Positions 11,122-24,100 of a stretch of DNA of 64,000 bases are shown here, in pieces (the stretch's first letter is position 1; every line of letters begins with the position of its first letter). A program made the translations under genes and the position numbers. Source of the stretch: Leptobrachium leishanense (Eukaryota > Chordata > Amphibia > Anura > Megophryidae); the NCBI GenBank assembly GCA_009667805.1, contig CM019069.1:59265422-59329421 (forward strand). Reading direction: 5' to 3'. Below the pieces are notes generated by a model. That model worked only from the letters and a program-made list of their open reading frames with translations. It ran no database searches and was not told the origin of the DNA.

Positions 11122-11305
11122 CAGGGTTCTTCAGAGAGAGGTGAAAACCAGGAGAATGACCGGAGAAGTGAAAAAAATCTATGTCAGAGTAGCCAAACCA
11201 AAAAAATTCTCCCATTTATCTCACTTTCCAAATCGGCTATTTGGTGTAGATTGCTCTCTTCTCCTGCAAATTCTCCTGGTTTTCACCTCTCTCTGAATAT
11301 CCCTG
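11122..11305. mobile_element. Short palindromic MITE, CAGGGTT family
   Basis: The ends CAGGGTTCTTCAGAGAGAGG and its inverted partner are flanked by TAT at 11119-11121 and 11306-11308. The two halves are largely complementary (GGTGAAAACCAGGAGAAT strings). A sister copy lies at 61913. Confidence 0.8.
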
Positions 11306-11882
11306 TATGTGTTTTGCTTCATAATTCTGCATTATTCTTCTTTTTTCATGTACTTATTTAAAAAAACAAATGTTTCAAGTGGAATTAAGTTTATTAAGAA
11401 ACAGAATATTTAGCGATGTCTACGAATAAATGTGAAAGCCCTTGAACATGCTGTGTTTTTTTTTTTATCATCTCTTGAACTCTTGCATTCTACTGCAGAT
11501 TGGAAGCTTCCATTTGTTTTTATCCTTCTTCTTGAATTTTCTGGTCCCTGGTCGTGATTTAAATTCCAGCTGTATTCCTACCGACTGAAAGCGCTGTGAA
11601 GTCAGTCCCAATATAGCTTTCATTTCAAATGGTTTAGTGAGCTTTTCATTTTTTTTTCCTCTATGCGGCCTTTCTGTAAAATGATGATGATTACTGCACA
11701 GCTTCTGGACAAATCAGACAACTCTCATCAATAGTACCTAAATATTCGTTTATTTTGTAATTTCCAAAAAAAGTCCTTTTATATCATGTGACATTATCGT
11801 CCTTGCAGTGAGAGAGCAGGTGCATTTTTTATTCTTTTTTTTTTGTGAAGAGGAACGTTTCTTTTTTTTAAAAAAACATTAA
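11306..11882. other. No gene seen
   Basis: AT-rich sequence with poly-T and poly-A tracts between two MITEs. No recognisable feature. Confidence 0.55.
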
Positions 11883-12598
11883 GGGCTCTATTACATTCTT
11901 TGCGCAAAAAATGTTAACGCATTAACGCGAGGGGAAAAACCCTTTGCTCTGACTGTCAAATTCCGACGCTCGCGCACAAAATGAGCGTTAACGTCTAACG
12001 CGAGTTACCCTGCGCGAACGAAAGTTCGTGCGCGCATCCCATACATAACATTGTGAGCGCAAATGCGTTCGTGCGCTGGTACGCGGCTGGTATTACAATC
12101 GATGCGCAACTTTTTACGAACGACGTTTGCGAGCAAAATTTTACCGTATTTGAAAAGCTGGTGGTAACTGCAAATCTGAACGTCCTGGCCGAAACGAAAA
12201 ACACCAGCACGAAAAAAAAAATACAGCAAAGTATAGTTACACATTCTACACATACCCAAACAATAAAATGGAGAAGTTGTGCGTGTTTTTATTATTGCTG
12301 CAGCATATATACTCAGATTGATTTTGACAGGCGCAAAAACTGAACGGGAGACAATTGTGGTTCTTAATTCTGATTGGCTGAATCGCGTGAAAAAACAGTC
12401 TGCCCACCGATTTCTGCGCGCAGCATTCATTCGCTCTCGTTTTTGCGCGTCTTTTTTATGCGCAATATTTTTTGACGGATGAAAAAATGCGCTCGGATCG
12501 TAATACCTGCATTAATTTACGCGCATTAATGTTAAATGCTGCGCGCAAAAAAAATTGCGCTGCGCGTACGAATTTGCACGGAGAATGTAATAGAGCCC
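11883..12598. mobile_element. GGGC-type MITE (complete copy, TAA target)
   Basis: The ends are GGGCTCTATTACATTC and the inverted GAATGTAATAGAGCCC. TAA lies at 11880-11882 and 12599-12601. The interior has GCGTTAACGC-like strings, CGCGCG runs and ACGGGAGACAATTGTGG. Full sister copies lie at 57962 and 60553, and a right part at 1128. Confidence 0.88.
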
Positions 12599-14113
12599 TA
12601 AATATTTGACAGATGCCTCCATGGCACCAGATTTCAAAATAACCACAGATTATAAGAAGCAGCTGATTCAATCAACAGCCATGTATAGTGAGTCTAAAGA
12701 TCATTTTTTGACTTTTGGCCTCAGGACCTCTCTTGGCCTTTGCCAGACACTGTAATAAATTTGAATGGCCACACAGAGGACTACAGAGGACCAGTGAAAG
12801 GATGTTTTCTTCCTTAAGCCCCCTGTCAATTCTGGCAATTCATTTTCTCCACGATCTTGCTCTTTTTTTTTCTTTTACTCAATCCTGCAGATCTATTTTT
12901 CACTCCATCTACAGGGCTCATAAAAACAGATTAAAGGGACACTCTAGGCACAATGACCGTTTAATATATTTTAAATGGGTTGGTGGAGTGTGCCCCCGCC
13001 CTCCTCAGCAGGTGACCTGAAAGGTTGATTCAGCCTTCCGATTGGGCGTATTTTCTCACCCAGAAAGCTGTCAATCAGATCGTACCAATCTGGGATTTAG
13101 GTCAAGAGTGCCACAATGTTTAGAAGTAAAATGCCTCGAAATAAAAAAGTGCATACAAAATATGAATTTTTGTGTCGTCATAAGTAACCCAACTTCTAAA
13201 TATTCTTAAATAAGTGAATTTTCAGTATAAATATGGCCAGAATAGAAGGAAAAATGACAGTGAAACAGTGAATTTTCAGTAAAACTATGCTGTACAACAC
13301 AGATCTCATCAAAATGTCCCCATGTACATAGCTGCTAGCCTAGGTTTACCTACCACTGTACATTATTTACAGCAGCATGTGCTCTGACACTATTTACGTG
13401 CTGCTGAGGACACTTGATATGGGGTACATGTGAGAGGACAGGAACACTTGAAATAGTCAGCAACGCTAAATGTGGGTCAATGAGGTTTTTCATGGAAGAC
13501 TATAATACTGTCTCTGTTTAGACTGACTGGTAGAAGCAACTGCAGGGAAATGGCATCACACCGTCTATTTGAGTGGAGAATGTCAGACCATTGAAGACCA
13601 CCTCTACATAACAGCACTTTTAGTTATCATGTGATCAAGAGTAACACAATCCTAAGAATAAATTATATCAAATAGCTTATTTTGTAAACGCAATGTTCTT
13701 TTCCTTGTTGCTCATTTTTCTTTCCATTCCGGCCATATTTATACTTTTATTAAACTTGTAAAAAGCCTACATTTTGTGGTCCTTTATTTTTCCTGCCTGT
13801 TTTGCTTTATTACAGGCATAGTGCCCCATCCTGCCGCAATATAGTAGCATTGTGGACAATAACGCGTCTACAGCTACCACTGATGTTGACATTTGGGCCC
13901 TTACTGGCCATGGAGGACCCCTTGCAAATGTCTGAGGTCCCATACTGTTTGCATAGGACCTTCTCCATAGTCCTGCCTCCTTTGTCCTTTCCCACTGTGG
14001 CTACGCCCCTTCCAGGGCAACTTTTTGTCTCCCAGTCAATCTCTACCACTGATCAGCAGCAACGATTCGATTGAGTATCATTCTTTACCTGAAGCTTAAT
14101 GAAGCTTCATTAT
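12599..14113. other. No gene seen; TTAA-type repeat end
   Basis: At 12932 the string TTAAAGGGACACTCTAGGC resembles a terminus common on TTAA-target MITEs in frogs. A similar end is at 41335, but I find no matching right end here. The frame at 13802-14074 shows no known family. Confidence 0.5.
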
Positions 14114-14241
14114 GAGCTATAATACAAAGTTGGTGCTAACTTAGCCAGATCTGTTGTAAATTTACCAGAGCCATTATAGTCTATGGAGTTGTTAAGTTTA
14201 CAACAGGTCTGGTTAAGTTAGCAACTTTTGTAATATTGCCC
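14114..14241. mobile_element. Short GGGC-type palindromic MITE (TAT target)
   Basis: The inverted ends (GAGCTATAATACAAAGTTG on the left, CAACTTTTGTAATATTGCCC on the right) enclose a short loop. TAT lies at 14111-14113 and 14242-14244. The CTAACTT/AAGTTAG arms pair throughout. Confidence 0.75.
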
Positions 14242-16215
14242 TATGACTTTTTTCTTCAAAGTTTAAGAAAAGCTGATGTTCATCATTTTACCATTAACCC
14301 CTTCACTACCGAGATCACCATATCTCAGACTTCAAAAGGCACCATTTGGTGACCAATATCGAGATATCTCAATCTGCTGATCTTCAGCCCAAAAACAAAT
14401 TACATTTGTTTGCAGTAAAATAATTTTGTTTGCTTTTGGGCTGCTGAAGGTGCCCCCCAAAGTTTTAGCCATGTGGGTATAATGCCAGTGCCACGGTCTA
14501 GGCTGTTGATTAGACAATGTGTTGCATCATCAGCTCCATACTTGCTTGCAATGTGGGAGATGAGAAGGTGAGTTAGCGCAGCATCACTGTTCACTTTATA
14601 ATTGTAAACTGAACAATAGTGCTGCATTAGCAAAAAATGAGAAAAATATTATTTTGTTATTTTATTCTTACACAAATCTAGTCTGGTTATATTTGGTATC
14701 ACTGGAAAGGCCATAATCTGACCTTTCCAATGATACCGCATATGTCCCTCTAGTCCTTAGGGCTCCGTAGATACAGTGGTCTAAATGATTGTATATTATA
14801 AAAAATACAGTATATATATATATATTTTTTTTTTACAGAGTAAGGCACCCCCTTGTGTCAGGCGCCTGTAGGCACATGCCTACTCTACCTAGTTATAAAT
14901 CTGTCCCTGAATGCTAGTATGCATATTCTGAGTTCCTGAGGGTTTAGATGAACAATTGTTCGATTTGCAATTCCTCTTCAAATCTACATTGTATACATGT
15001 CATCCAACATGAAAGTAACACCTCCAACAGAAAATAGAGGTTAGGTAGATGTGTAAAGGAGAAGCAAGGTGCCTAAGCCCAGTCTCCATGACCACATACT
15101 TAAAACTGAGCGGCTTAGAGTGACTTGTGACTCTTTAAATTATTATTTTATTATTGTGAAACACATTACACATAATACATTCGTTACGGTATGTTAAAAT
15201 ATTTTTGTGCTGATCTGTTCACTAACTGTCTTCCATTGTTTAATTTTAAAAAGCATTAACAACAATCAGAGCAGATTATTAGCAATAACTTTGTTTTAGC
15301 AGATTTAAAATTCGTAAGAATAATCTCCTTTAGGCTCAAAATTATAGGATTATATATTTATATATGTATTTACATCTTATTAAAAATTAAAGCAATTGCA
15401 TTTCTGAGCAGATGATTGTCTTGTAGTAGTGTGCCAGGCGTTGCAATTAATACGCAAAGAGGCTGCCAGTAAACACCTAAAGGTGTCCTGTCATCAGATT
15501 TTAAAAGTAATCCTCTATTGCGGTTACACTTTGTGTAAGGTGAAAAATACAGCAATATGTGCTTGTGTATGTACGAAAGCACAAACAAAGCGAAAAAGAG
15601 ATGGATCTTTCATTTGTATCTGTCTATACAGGGAAGACATGTTTTGCCAATAAAGTGAACTGAGCTATTCTCCCATTCCTTAACAATATAACTGGGAATA
15701 GAGTCAGCATTACAGCTAAAGTTTACAGGAGAATCAATATACCTGAGTGGATTACCATCAACCCCTTCATTGACAGAGATTGTAGTGGAAACTGCGTTGT
15801 TTTGCTCTCCAGAGAAATGGTTAAACAGCAAATCCAATGGACCAAAGTGAGTAATTTGATTTATGGACAATAATGAACATAATTATGTTAAAATCCCCTT
15901 ATTTATTATAGTTTTGGAAATGGGGAAAGGATCAATAGGGATACTAAATATTCCAGCCTACATGGCTCAACTGACAAAATCATGGTCAACTTAATGGTCT
16001 TCAGTGTCCTATCCCTTCACTCACAAAAGCTTTTCCATAAAACCACTTAGCGGAAGCAGTGGTTTTATGGAAAATAATTTTACATTTGCTATTCAGTATG
16101 AATCTACAATAGAATCCCTACAGCAAATTCTCATACTTTATGCTCTATTTGACAGGCAGACAGCGCAATCTACTGGCCAAATAGTACTACTGCTGCTGGG
16201 GCTCTGTTTCCTTAA
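14242..16215. other. No gene seen; truncated TTAA-type repeat
   Basis: At 14295 the string TTAACCCCTTCACTACC matches the left end of the TTAA MITE at 19295 but lacks a right end. A (TA)n and T-run microsatellite lies at 14811-14837. The frames at 15429-15870 show no family resemblance. Confidence 0.5.
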
Positions 16216-16641
16216 GGCTAGGGTCAGACGAACGCATTTTCACGTTGTCTGTGAAAAAGTGCGTTCGAACGAATGGACGTATTTTTTCACGTAGTACGCG
16301 ATAGCGGTCATACGATGCGCATTTTTCGTCCGTGATTTTGTACGGATCATCAATAAAACACTTTGTGCATCTGGACGTTATGTTGGCCGGACATTAGCAG
16401 CGTCTGACATCTCCAATTCACGCACACATGCCGCTAGCGGACGCAGCGTACTCTGTACGTCTGTACTAGCGGTTTTACGTTCTCGAAAAAATGCGTTCAT
16501 TTTCCACTTGCGTTGCGCAGCCGGACTTTCGTGCGACCGTACTTCGTATATTGGCCGTCATTGCCCGTCATCTGCTGCTAGTGCGGCCGTGATTAAGTGC
16601 GCCTGCACGCGCGTTCGCACTGCGCTCGTCTGACCCTAGCC
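16216..16641. mobile_element. Harbinger deletion derivative (TTA target)
   Basis: The 426-bp copy has ends GGCTAGGGTCAGACG and CGTCTGACCCTAGCC, with TTA adjacent on both sides (one extra A on the left). Its right half, read in reverse complement, follows the left 300 bp of the element at 2344. Its left half follows that element's right end. Confidence 0.88.
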
Positions 16642-17104
16642 TTAGCTGTACCTCTGTTTTTTCAGACGCAGGGCTGTATTACATACAGACTGCTAAAACA
16701 GGGACATTAAGGTTTCCACTTAGCATCCCCATTTTAGCACCATATTAGAGAGCAGGCGCTGATTCAGCAGCCTGTCCCATAATGCAGTGCTAACGAGCCG
16801 CCCTGAGTATCCTCTCATGGGGTCCATAGGACTCCGTGGAGGCTTGGGCTACTGGGTCAGCTGGCCTGCAGGATCTTGCCTCTCAGGAGATCCTGCAGGT
16901 CCGCGGAGTCATTGCGGAGGGAGACTGAGGAAGTTTTCCCCCAGTCTCATTCTGCTCCTGGTGGCCAATAGAAGAAGCGGATCGGTCCACCGTTCTCACC
17001 CCGGAATGAGAGATAAGTAACTGATTTTTTGGGGGGGGATTTGTAGCTGGTGATAACTGGTTCCGCGGAAGCACCCGCTTGTAGCTATGCTTAAATTTTC
17101 AGTT
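16642..17104. other. No gene; GGGC-type MITE remnant
   Basis: The string GGGCTGTATTACATACAG near 16672 and the string GGTCCATAGGACTCC (compare 55510-55540) suggest a decayed relative of the MITE at 55063. No second terminus is seen. Confidence 0.45.
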
Positions 17105-17175
17105 ATTTATTTATAAAGGATTTTACCAGGAAGGATACATTGAGATTTCTCACGTTTTCAAGTATGTCCTGGGTA
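17105..17175 (-). mobile_element. L2-like LINE tail
   Basis: The inverted tail string TTATTTATTTATAAAGG is followed by the complement of the LINE 3' UTR, ending at GTATGTCCTGGG. It is a fragment of the family at 1-1127. Confidence 0.85.
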
Positions 17176-17642
17176 TTTGTTTACCAAATGGATAATTCTA
17201 CGATCTTAAGCAATATTTACTACCCAACGGTCACCCTGATGTTTACACTTCATTATTTGAATCACTGAAAAAGAAAATATTTTTGGTCTGTTGTGACATA
17301 GTTTTGTAAATTTATTATTATTAATTTTTTTTGATTAACCTCTATTTTTTACAATAATTAAGCCTTCATTTTCCAGGTTGCACTAATGCTATCATCATGG
17401 CCAGGGCCTGCTAGCCAAACACATTAGGACAGAGAAACAGGGGAGAGAAAAATACATGTACAAAAGTAGTTCTTTAAAATCTAAAAACATTAAATATCAG
17501 AAGATAAATGGTTTCAGCCATTGCTATTTCCTTAATATTCTTTTTAACCAATCCACTTATTAAATAAGAGACCTGTTCCCTTGGCGTGTAACTTATACAT
17601 TCATCATAGCACCTGATAGATTATCGGTTGGATCCTGGATAA
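17176..17642. other. No gene seen
   Basis: AT-rich sequence without a recognisable frame or repeat ends. Confidence 0.5.
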
Positions 17643-17645
17643 ACA

Positions 17646-18289
17646 GGGCGTAATTAGCGTTAGGACTTTGCTCTCCCAAATGTTAGGCATAGGGAGCAAA
17701 AAGAACAGTAAGCTCGCGCTAGAAAGCGAAATCTCCGAGGCGCTAACGTTTTTTTTAACCTGTTAGGCTAGGGTCAGATGAGCGTGTTTTCTACGGACGG
17801 TGCGCCCGTGCAGTACGGACACACTTTTTGATGGAAGACGCAGTAGTGGCCACACAGTCCGTTTTTGTGATTGACGTTATTTTTGACGGATGTAGGAGGG
17901 AAAATAAATTAAAATGAAAAAACATTTTGTCCGTCAAAAATGCTGGATGTATAAATGCAGTCCGTCTGACCACGTTCCATCACTCACACACAAAGCTATG
18001 CGGACGATGCGGACGTGGCGCACTCTGCACGTCCGTCCTAGCGGTTCGACGTTCTTGCTGACCTGCGTCCGTTTGCGGACGTACTTCGTGTGTGGGCTTT
18101 CATTGGTCATGATTATCTGCTACCACGGACGTACTAAAGTGCGGCTACACTGACGTGAACACTGCGTTCGTCTGACCCCAGCCTTAGCGTTAAGATTTAA
18201 TATGGGCGGCCTGCGCTAGGGCCACTTAACCTAACGTTAACGCTCACATAGCTGAGTGCTAACGTTACCGTTAAGATTGTAATATTGCC
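17646..18289. mobile_element. GGGC-type MITE with nested Harbinger derivative
   Basis: The left end GGGCGTAATTAGCGTTAG and the right end TAAGATTGTAATATTGCCC are flanked by ACA at 17643-17645 and 18290-18292. The interior carries TAACGTTAACGC strings. It is split by the Harbinger derivative at 17766-18183. Confidence 0.72.
17766..18183. mobile_element. Harbinger deletion derivative (TTA target)
   Basis: The ends GGCTAGGGTCAGAT and GTCTGACCCCAGCC have a perfect TTA duplication at 17763-17765 and 18184-18186. It lies inside the older MITE at 17646-18289. Confidence 0.9.
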
Positions 18290-19290
18290 CACACAGTCCC
18301 AGCTGTTAAAACAGCTTCATCACCTCGGGTGGCATGTCCAAGGTGCTGAAACTTTAAGGGCACGATCTGGAGCCTATATGCAAATGATTTCTGTTTGCAA
18401 TAAAGGAAATTCCTTTGCATTACTCCAGAATAAGACCAGATGGATTTTACTTGATCTCACGTCTCTGCCATCGTTTTTGAAGATCAAGTTAAGCCTATCT
18501 TGGCAGCTAAAAGGTGAGAGATCATAAAATGATGAAAACCCTACTCCAATGCATGCTCATATTTAGTGACTACACAAAGTCCACCACTAGGGGGTTATTT
18601 AGCCTCTACTGTATTCTTCCGTTGTTGCAAACAACAGTGAAAATCACCGTTGTGGCAACCACCATAAACTTCAACTTGATGCCAAGAGAAAATCAAACAG
18701 CAGCAGGAGAAGATTCATTGATGAAGCTACTCCTGCCACTGTTTGATTTTTCCCCTTTGAGAATAAGCACAGTTTAGCAGCGTTGCAACAATGGTAAGCT
18801 AGGGTAGGTAGTGAATAAACTCCTTAGTGTGCTTGAATATATAAAATGAGAAGAAAACACCAAACTTACTGCTTGGCTGGCTGATGGATCTGTCACAGTT
18901 AAAATGACAGAATTGAAATGATTCGGTTCCAAAAACATCAATAATGAAAGGTAATGACTCCTGCTTCTGAAGTGAATTTCTATGCACCTCACATGGTATT
19001 GCACTCACAATCTGGAGCTGTCACGGAGAATTAGCTAGTAAGTACAGTGCATGCATTCCAGAATGTATCTAAATGCTAATAACTAATAGATGGAAATACG
19101 GGGATTGATTAAATTATTTTTGAAAGAAATATCAGCGAGTTTCAGACGATATTTGTTTCGAAATATTGACCGATTCAATTAAAACAGTCTGACAAATCAG
19201 AGTTCGAAAATTCATGCTCTTCTGGGGAAAAATGGGCGCTGAAAATGCTTGAAAAATATTTTCGGCCAGCATCATGATGATTTTTTGCTT
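18290..19290. other. No gene; MITE-like inverted sequence 18595-18830
   Basis: The segment 18595-18830 has complementary strings around GTTGTTGCAAACAACAGTG and CAGCGTTGCAACAATGG, related to 56738-56860. No coding frame is recognisable in the rest. Confidence 0.45.
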
Positions 19291-19294
19291 TTAA

Positions 19295-19536
19295 CCCCTT
19301 CACTACCAAGTGATTTTCCAAAAAAACATTGTCAGAAACCAGTGGGGGTTTTTACAAATCATTTTTAATAAATTGCACAGTAATACTTATTTGGCCAGTA
19401 GATGGCACCATCTATTGCCAATTTGAGTTACAGAGGTATTAACAGCAAGTCTATTTTCTTCTATTTCTCCCTTCATCGGCTGCTGACAGCTTCTGAAAGG
19501 TCGGGATTTCAGAGCTTCATATTGGTAGTGAAAGGG
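19295..19536. mobile_element. TTAA-target MITE
   Basis: The inverted ends CCCCTTCACTACCAA and TTGGTAGTGAAAGGG are flanked by TTAA at 19291-19294 and 19537-19540, the target choice of piggyBac and Kolobok elements. It is 242 bp and noncoding. Its right boundary lies only nine bases before the LTR element. Confidence 0.82.
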
Positions 19537-19545
19537 TTAAACATA

Positions 19546-20668
19546 TGTAGCGCTCACTCCCGGAGGAGCCGCTGAAAATGAACCACGGGTCAGTCTCCCC
19601 GCACTAGGGAATAAATATACTCCAACACGCTGAACAGTTTTATATTTTAAAAGGTTTACTAAAAGGTTTGCAGCTCTTAAGACACGGTATATGCAGGAAG
19701 ATTTACAGTACTTTCGTAACACGATAAACGCGTAGCGGTAAAAGAAACGAAAACACGAGGGCTTCGTATTTTCGGAAAGACCCCGACCGAGCAGAAAATT
19801 AAAAGATACGAATTTCGAGAAAAAACCCGTAGCGGGACACAATAAAATACACAGTTCTCGTATCACGGTAAACGCGCAGCGGGAAAAAAAAAAGGAAAAT
19901 TGTTCAGAATGTAACTTTAACTTTGCCCCCTTGTATGGATAGGAAAAAAAGGAAACTGAGTCCTGCACAGGTTAAGTCCCAGAACGTGAAGTGGTATGTG
20001 TTTGTGTGTGTAGGGTACCCGGGTACTTTTCAACTGGCCAGTGAGTTTACTTTATCGATGTCTTCGACTAGTCAGTTGGGGCCCTGTGGGTTTTAGAAAG
20101 GAAACAGCAGCGTACGCTCTTATTCACATACGGCCTTGGGGGCCTCTCACCCATCCAGCGCAACTTGAGGTTCCGTTGACCCAGGACGTCTCTCCGCTCG
20201 ATATTGACTGGGGACGCCGACCACCGGATCTGTTGTCTGGCCTTCTATCGATCAGCCGCGACTCAGCCAGCTTACCGCCTGCTCCCCGCTTCAATCGACC
20301 GCGGTACTCCTTACTCGAGGGGTCTTCTCTCCTCAGCACTGCACTCGGATAATATAGATGGTGATATCTGTCTCCCGCAAGGCTGGGTGACCCAATCCTA
20401 AGGCCCAATCCACTCTGTCTGCGCTCCGGCCTATCTTTTGGTCTCTCTTCTCGGTGTGTGCATCCACTCTCCTCTGCTCCTGGCGCGCTCTGCCTGTTCT
20501 CCACGAGGTGCAGGATGTACAGCGTCTCCACAAACCCACCCACTTCCTGTTTCTTCGCAAAGCATGCCGGGACATGTAGTTCGAGTGTCCAGGATCTTTT
20601 AATCGTGATTGTCTCCATCTTGTGGCAAAAATGGGTACTGCCACAGTAAACTTTAACACATCGCTACA
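19546..20668 (-). repeat. 3' LTR of PNMA-like gypsy element
   Basis: The 1123-bp LTR has TGTAGCG...CGCTACA ends. Compared with the other LTR it shows several one-base indels and substitutions, for example near 19589, 19775 and 20433. Confidence 0.92.
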
Positions 20669-20681
20669 CTCTCCCCCTCCT
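20669..20681 (-). promoter_or_regulatory. Polypurine tract
   Basis: On the minus strand, AGGAGGGGGAGAG abuts the 3' LTR. It is the expected primer for plus-strand DNA synthesis. Confidence 0.75.
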
Positions 20682-21188
20682 AGAACTCTTGGGTCTCTCC
20701 AAGGAGGTACAACAGTTACATTATCCTTTTACAATATGCACACAGTTTATACAGCATATACAGGTGTCAGCAGCATACATGCAGTGGGTTAGAAACACTT
20801 TCTCAAGCTGACTCATGTTCTGGGCTACCTCAGCTAACATAGCAGACACTTCGGGCAATCTCTGCACAGTGGTGATGGCCTCTTCAGTGCTATGTCCGGG
20901 TGAGTCATAGGTAAGTCGCTGGGCGGTCGAATAGAGCGTTTTTGTTCAGGCTCCTTCCGTTCCTCTTCAGGTGGAAGTACTATAGGTATAGGCTCAGTCC
21001 TTATGTCGGCCACTGGAGCAGACACTTCCTCCGAGTACGATCCCTCCAGGGAAGGCATAGAACTATAATCGTAAGGCTCGTCTCAGGAGCTACAGGGTCT
21101 CAACACACGGGACCCTTAACGGAAGCTCAAGGGTTTCAGGGAGTTCCATATTTTCGGGAATTCCACTGAAATTCAGGAGCTTCAGCCC

Positions 21189-24100
21189 TCAAGTTACTTT
21201 CCCACTGACAAGGAACTGGGACGACTCTTCAGGTTCTGGTGAGCGTATCCAATCTAAACAGAAACTCTCTTCGTCGCTGTCTCTTTCGCTCTCTCCAACA
21301 ACCCGAGTCTGTTGAGACCGAGTAACAGGAGGAACACGTGGAGCATGCGGATTCGCCGGAGGAAGTTCGTTTTCCACTGGTATCCTCACAGCCTCTCTCA
21401 AAGGTAACAAGTGATTTCGGTGCCAATTCTTGAGGGGACCAGCCTTTCCATCAGGGCGAATCTGATACACCGGCAGACCTGGCAGTTGTTTGCAAACAAT
21501 GTAAACCTGAGAACTCCATCTATCCGCCAGCTTGTGTCTCGCAGCAGCACCCAAATTCTTCAACAGAACCCTATCACCGGGTTGTAGATCCTGTATTCGA
21601 ACCTTCAAATCATAGTTCTTCTTGTTCCTTTGCTCCCTGTTACCTGAAGTCAAACGGGCCTGTTCAAACGCAGAAGCCAGATTCTTCCGAAGTCTATCCA
21701 CGTAGTTTCTATGAGAAGCTACTGACGTCTGGTCTAGAGATAACCCAAATGCCAAATCAACCGGCAGTCGAGCTTCTCTTCCGAACATAAGACGGTACGG
21801 TGAATATCCCTGTTGCATCACTCTCCGTACTGTTATATGCATGCACCAGAGTAGCTATATGACGACTCCAACTCTGCTTCTCTACATTAGACAAGGTCCC
21901 CAGCATGTTTAGCAGCGTGCGATTAAACCTTTCAGGCTGAGCATCACCTTGAGGGTGGTATGGCGTAGTTCGAGTCTTTTGAATTCCCAACAACTCAGCA
22001 ATTGCCCGACCAATCTACTTTCAAAGTCTCTTCCCTGATCAGAGTGTATTCTTCTTGGCAGGCCGTAATGAACAAAGAACTTTTCCATCAGCACCTTCGC
22101 CACTGTCGGAGCGCGTTGGTCTTTTGTAGAAAAGCTTGGGCATAACGGGTAAAGTGATCAGTCACTATCAGAATGTTCCCTTGCCCACTAGCATCCGGCT
22201 CTAAGCACAGGAAGTCAATGCACACCAAATCCATGGGTCCCTGACTCTGTAGATGGCTCATTGGAGCAGCTCGGGTTGGTAGTTTTCCTCTGAATACACC
22301 TCAGACAGGAATGGCAATAACTCTCAACTTCAGCCCTCATGCAAGGCCAATAAAACCTATCTCGCACCAACTTAAAAGTTCTCTCAGCACCCAAATGTCC
22401 ATGCTCATCATGTAATGATCGCAACACACTCTCCCTGTGTTTAGTGGGGAGAAATAACTGCTGAATCTCTTCGGAATTGGTCGAGGGGCCCCTTCGGTAG
22501 ACCACCCCATCCAACATCTTCAACCGCTCCCACTCTTTGTAAACCAATCTGGCTCCATCCGGGGAATTGGTTAACAGAATCTCTCGCTGGTTTGCAGTCA
22601 GGGCCTTTATGGTCAATGCAATCAAAGGGTCTCTAGCTTGATCCGCTTTCAGGTCCTGCTTGGAAAAGGTAGGTAGATTTTCATCCCTCAATTGCGTAGG
22701 GTTACAGTAGAACTCAGGAACAGCCGCGGCCATGACTCCTATGGCCTCCGCTTCAACTCCTCCCTTGACCCGGCGTTCTGTTCCTTGACACAAAGCTTGC
22801 ACCCCGTCTGGAGTCACCTGAGTCCATTCTGTAGTGTAGGGTCTTCTCGACAAAGCATCAGCATCTCGATTGTTCACCCAGGGCGATACTTCAGGCTGAA
22901 CCGAAACCCTGACAGAGCGGCCAACCACCGATGTCCCGTTGCGTCCAGTTTTGCAGTAGTAAGGATATAGGTGAGAGGATTATTATCCGTCTTGATCACG
23001 AACTCAGCTCCATACAGATAGTCTTTCAACTTGTCCACCACTGCCCACTTCAAGGCTAGGAACTCCAGTTTGTGAGTAGGATAGTTCTTCTCAGAAGGCG
23101 CAAGGCTCCGGCTCACGTACGCTACAGGCCTCAGCAATCCATCATACTCCTGATATAGGACTCCTCCCAGACCTTCTCGGCTGGCATCCACATGTAGTTC
23201 ATACGGCTTGTGAGGGTCCGCGTAGGCCAGAACAGGAGCTCGGGTTAGATTCTCTTTCAGCTTCACAAACGCACCTTCACATTGACTAGTCCATTCACCT
23301 TGTATGGACTCTTTAGCTTTCCTTGGTCCCGGAGCGGAGGGGTTTCGATCAGAGACCTTACAGCCTTCTTCGGTGGTTTCTTTCTGTAGGAGTTTGTTCA
23401 GCGGCTGAGCTATCTTTGCGAATCCTCCCACAAATCTTCGATAGTATGAGCAGAATCCCAAGAAAGATCTAAGTTCAGTGACGTTTCGAGGTCTAGGCCA
23501 AGAAGCTACGGCCTCCAACTTTCGAGGATCTGTCGAAACACCTTCTGCCGAGACCACGTGTCCCAGATATGTGACTGACGGTAAACAGAACTGGCATTTC
23601 TCCAGAGACAATTTCAACCCCTCTTCATGGAGCCTCTTCAAGACCTTCTCCAAACGTTGCTCATGCTCTTCCAGAGTCTTCCCGAACACAATTATGTCAT
23701 CCAGGTACACTAACACTTCGATTAGATTCATATCCCCGACTGTCTTCTCCATCAACCGTTGGAACGTGGCTGGAGCTCCCGTCAGACCTTGAGGCATTCT
23801 ATTGAACTCAAAGAACCCAGTGGACAAATGAACGCAGTTTTCTCTTTGTCTTCAGGGTGCATCGGTATCTGATGATATCCGCTTCGCAGGTCTACCACAC
23901 TGAACCACTTTGCTCCAGACAAACACTGTAAGGCATCTTCAATCCGAGGAGTAGCGTATTGGTCGGGGATGGTTCTTCGGTTCAGGGTGCGATAGTCTAT
24001 GCACAAGCGGACAGAACCATTCTTCTTCCTGACCAGCACTATTGGAGAGGCATATGGGCTCCTGGACTCTTGAATCACATTGGTTCTCTGCAACTCATTT

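Noticed and set aside
20041..20659. Overlapping frames in the LTR, repeated at 27328-27960
   Set aside because: They lie in the noncoding GC-rich part of both LTR copies, and the frames differ between copies because of indels.
20669..21188. Possible env gene downstream of integrase
   Set aside because: Only short frames without signal peptide or membrane segment are present before the 3' LTR.
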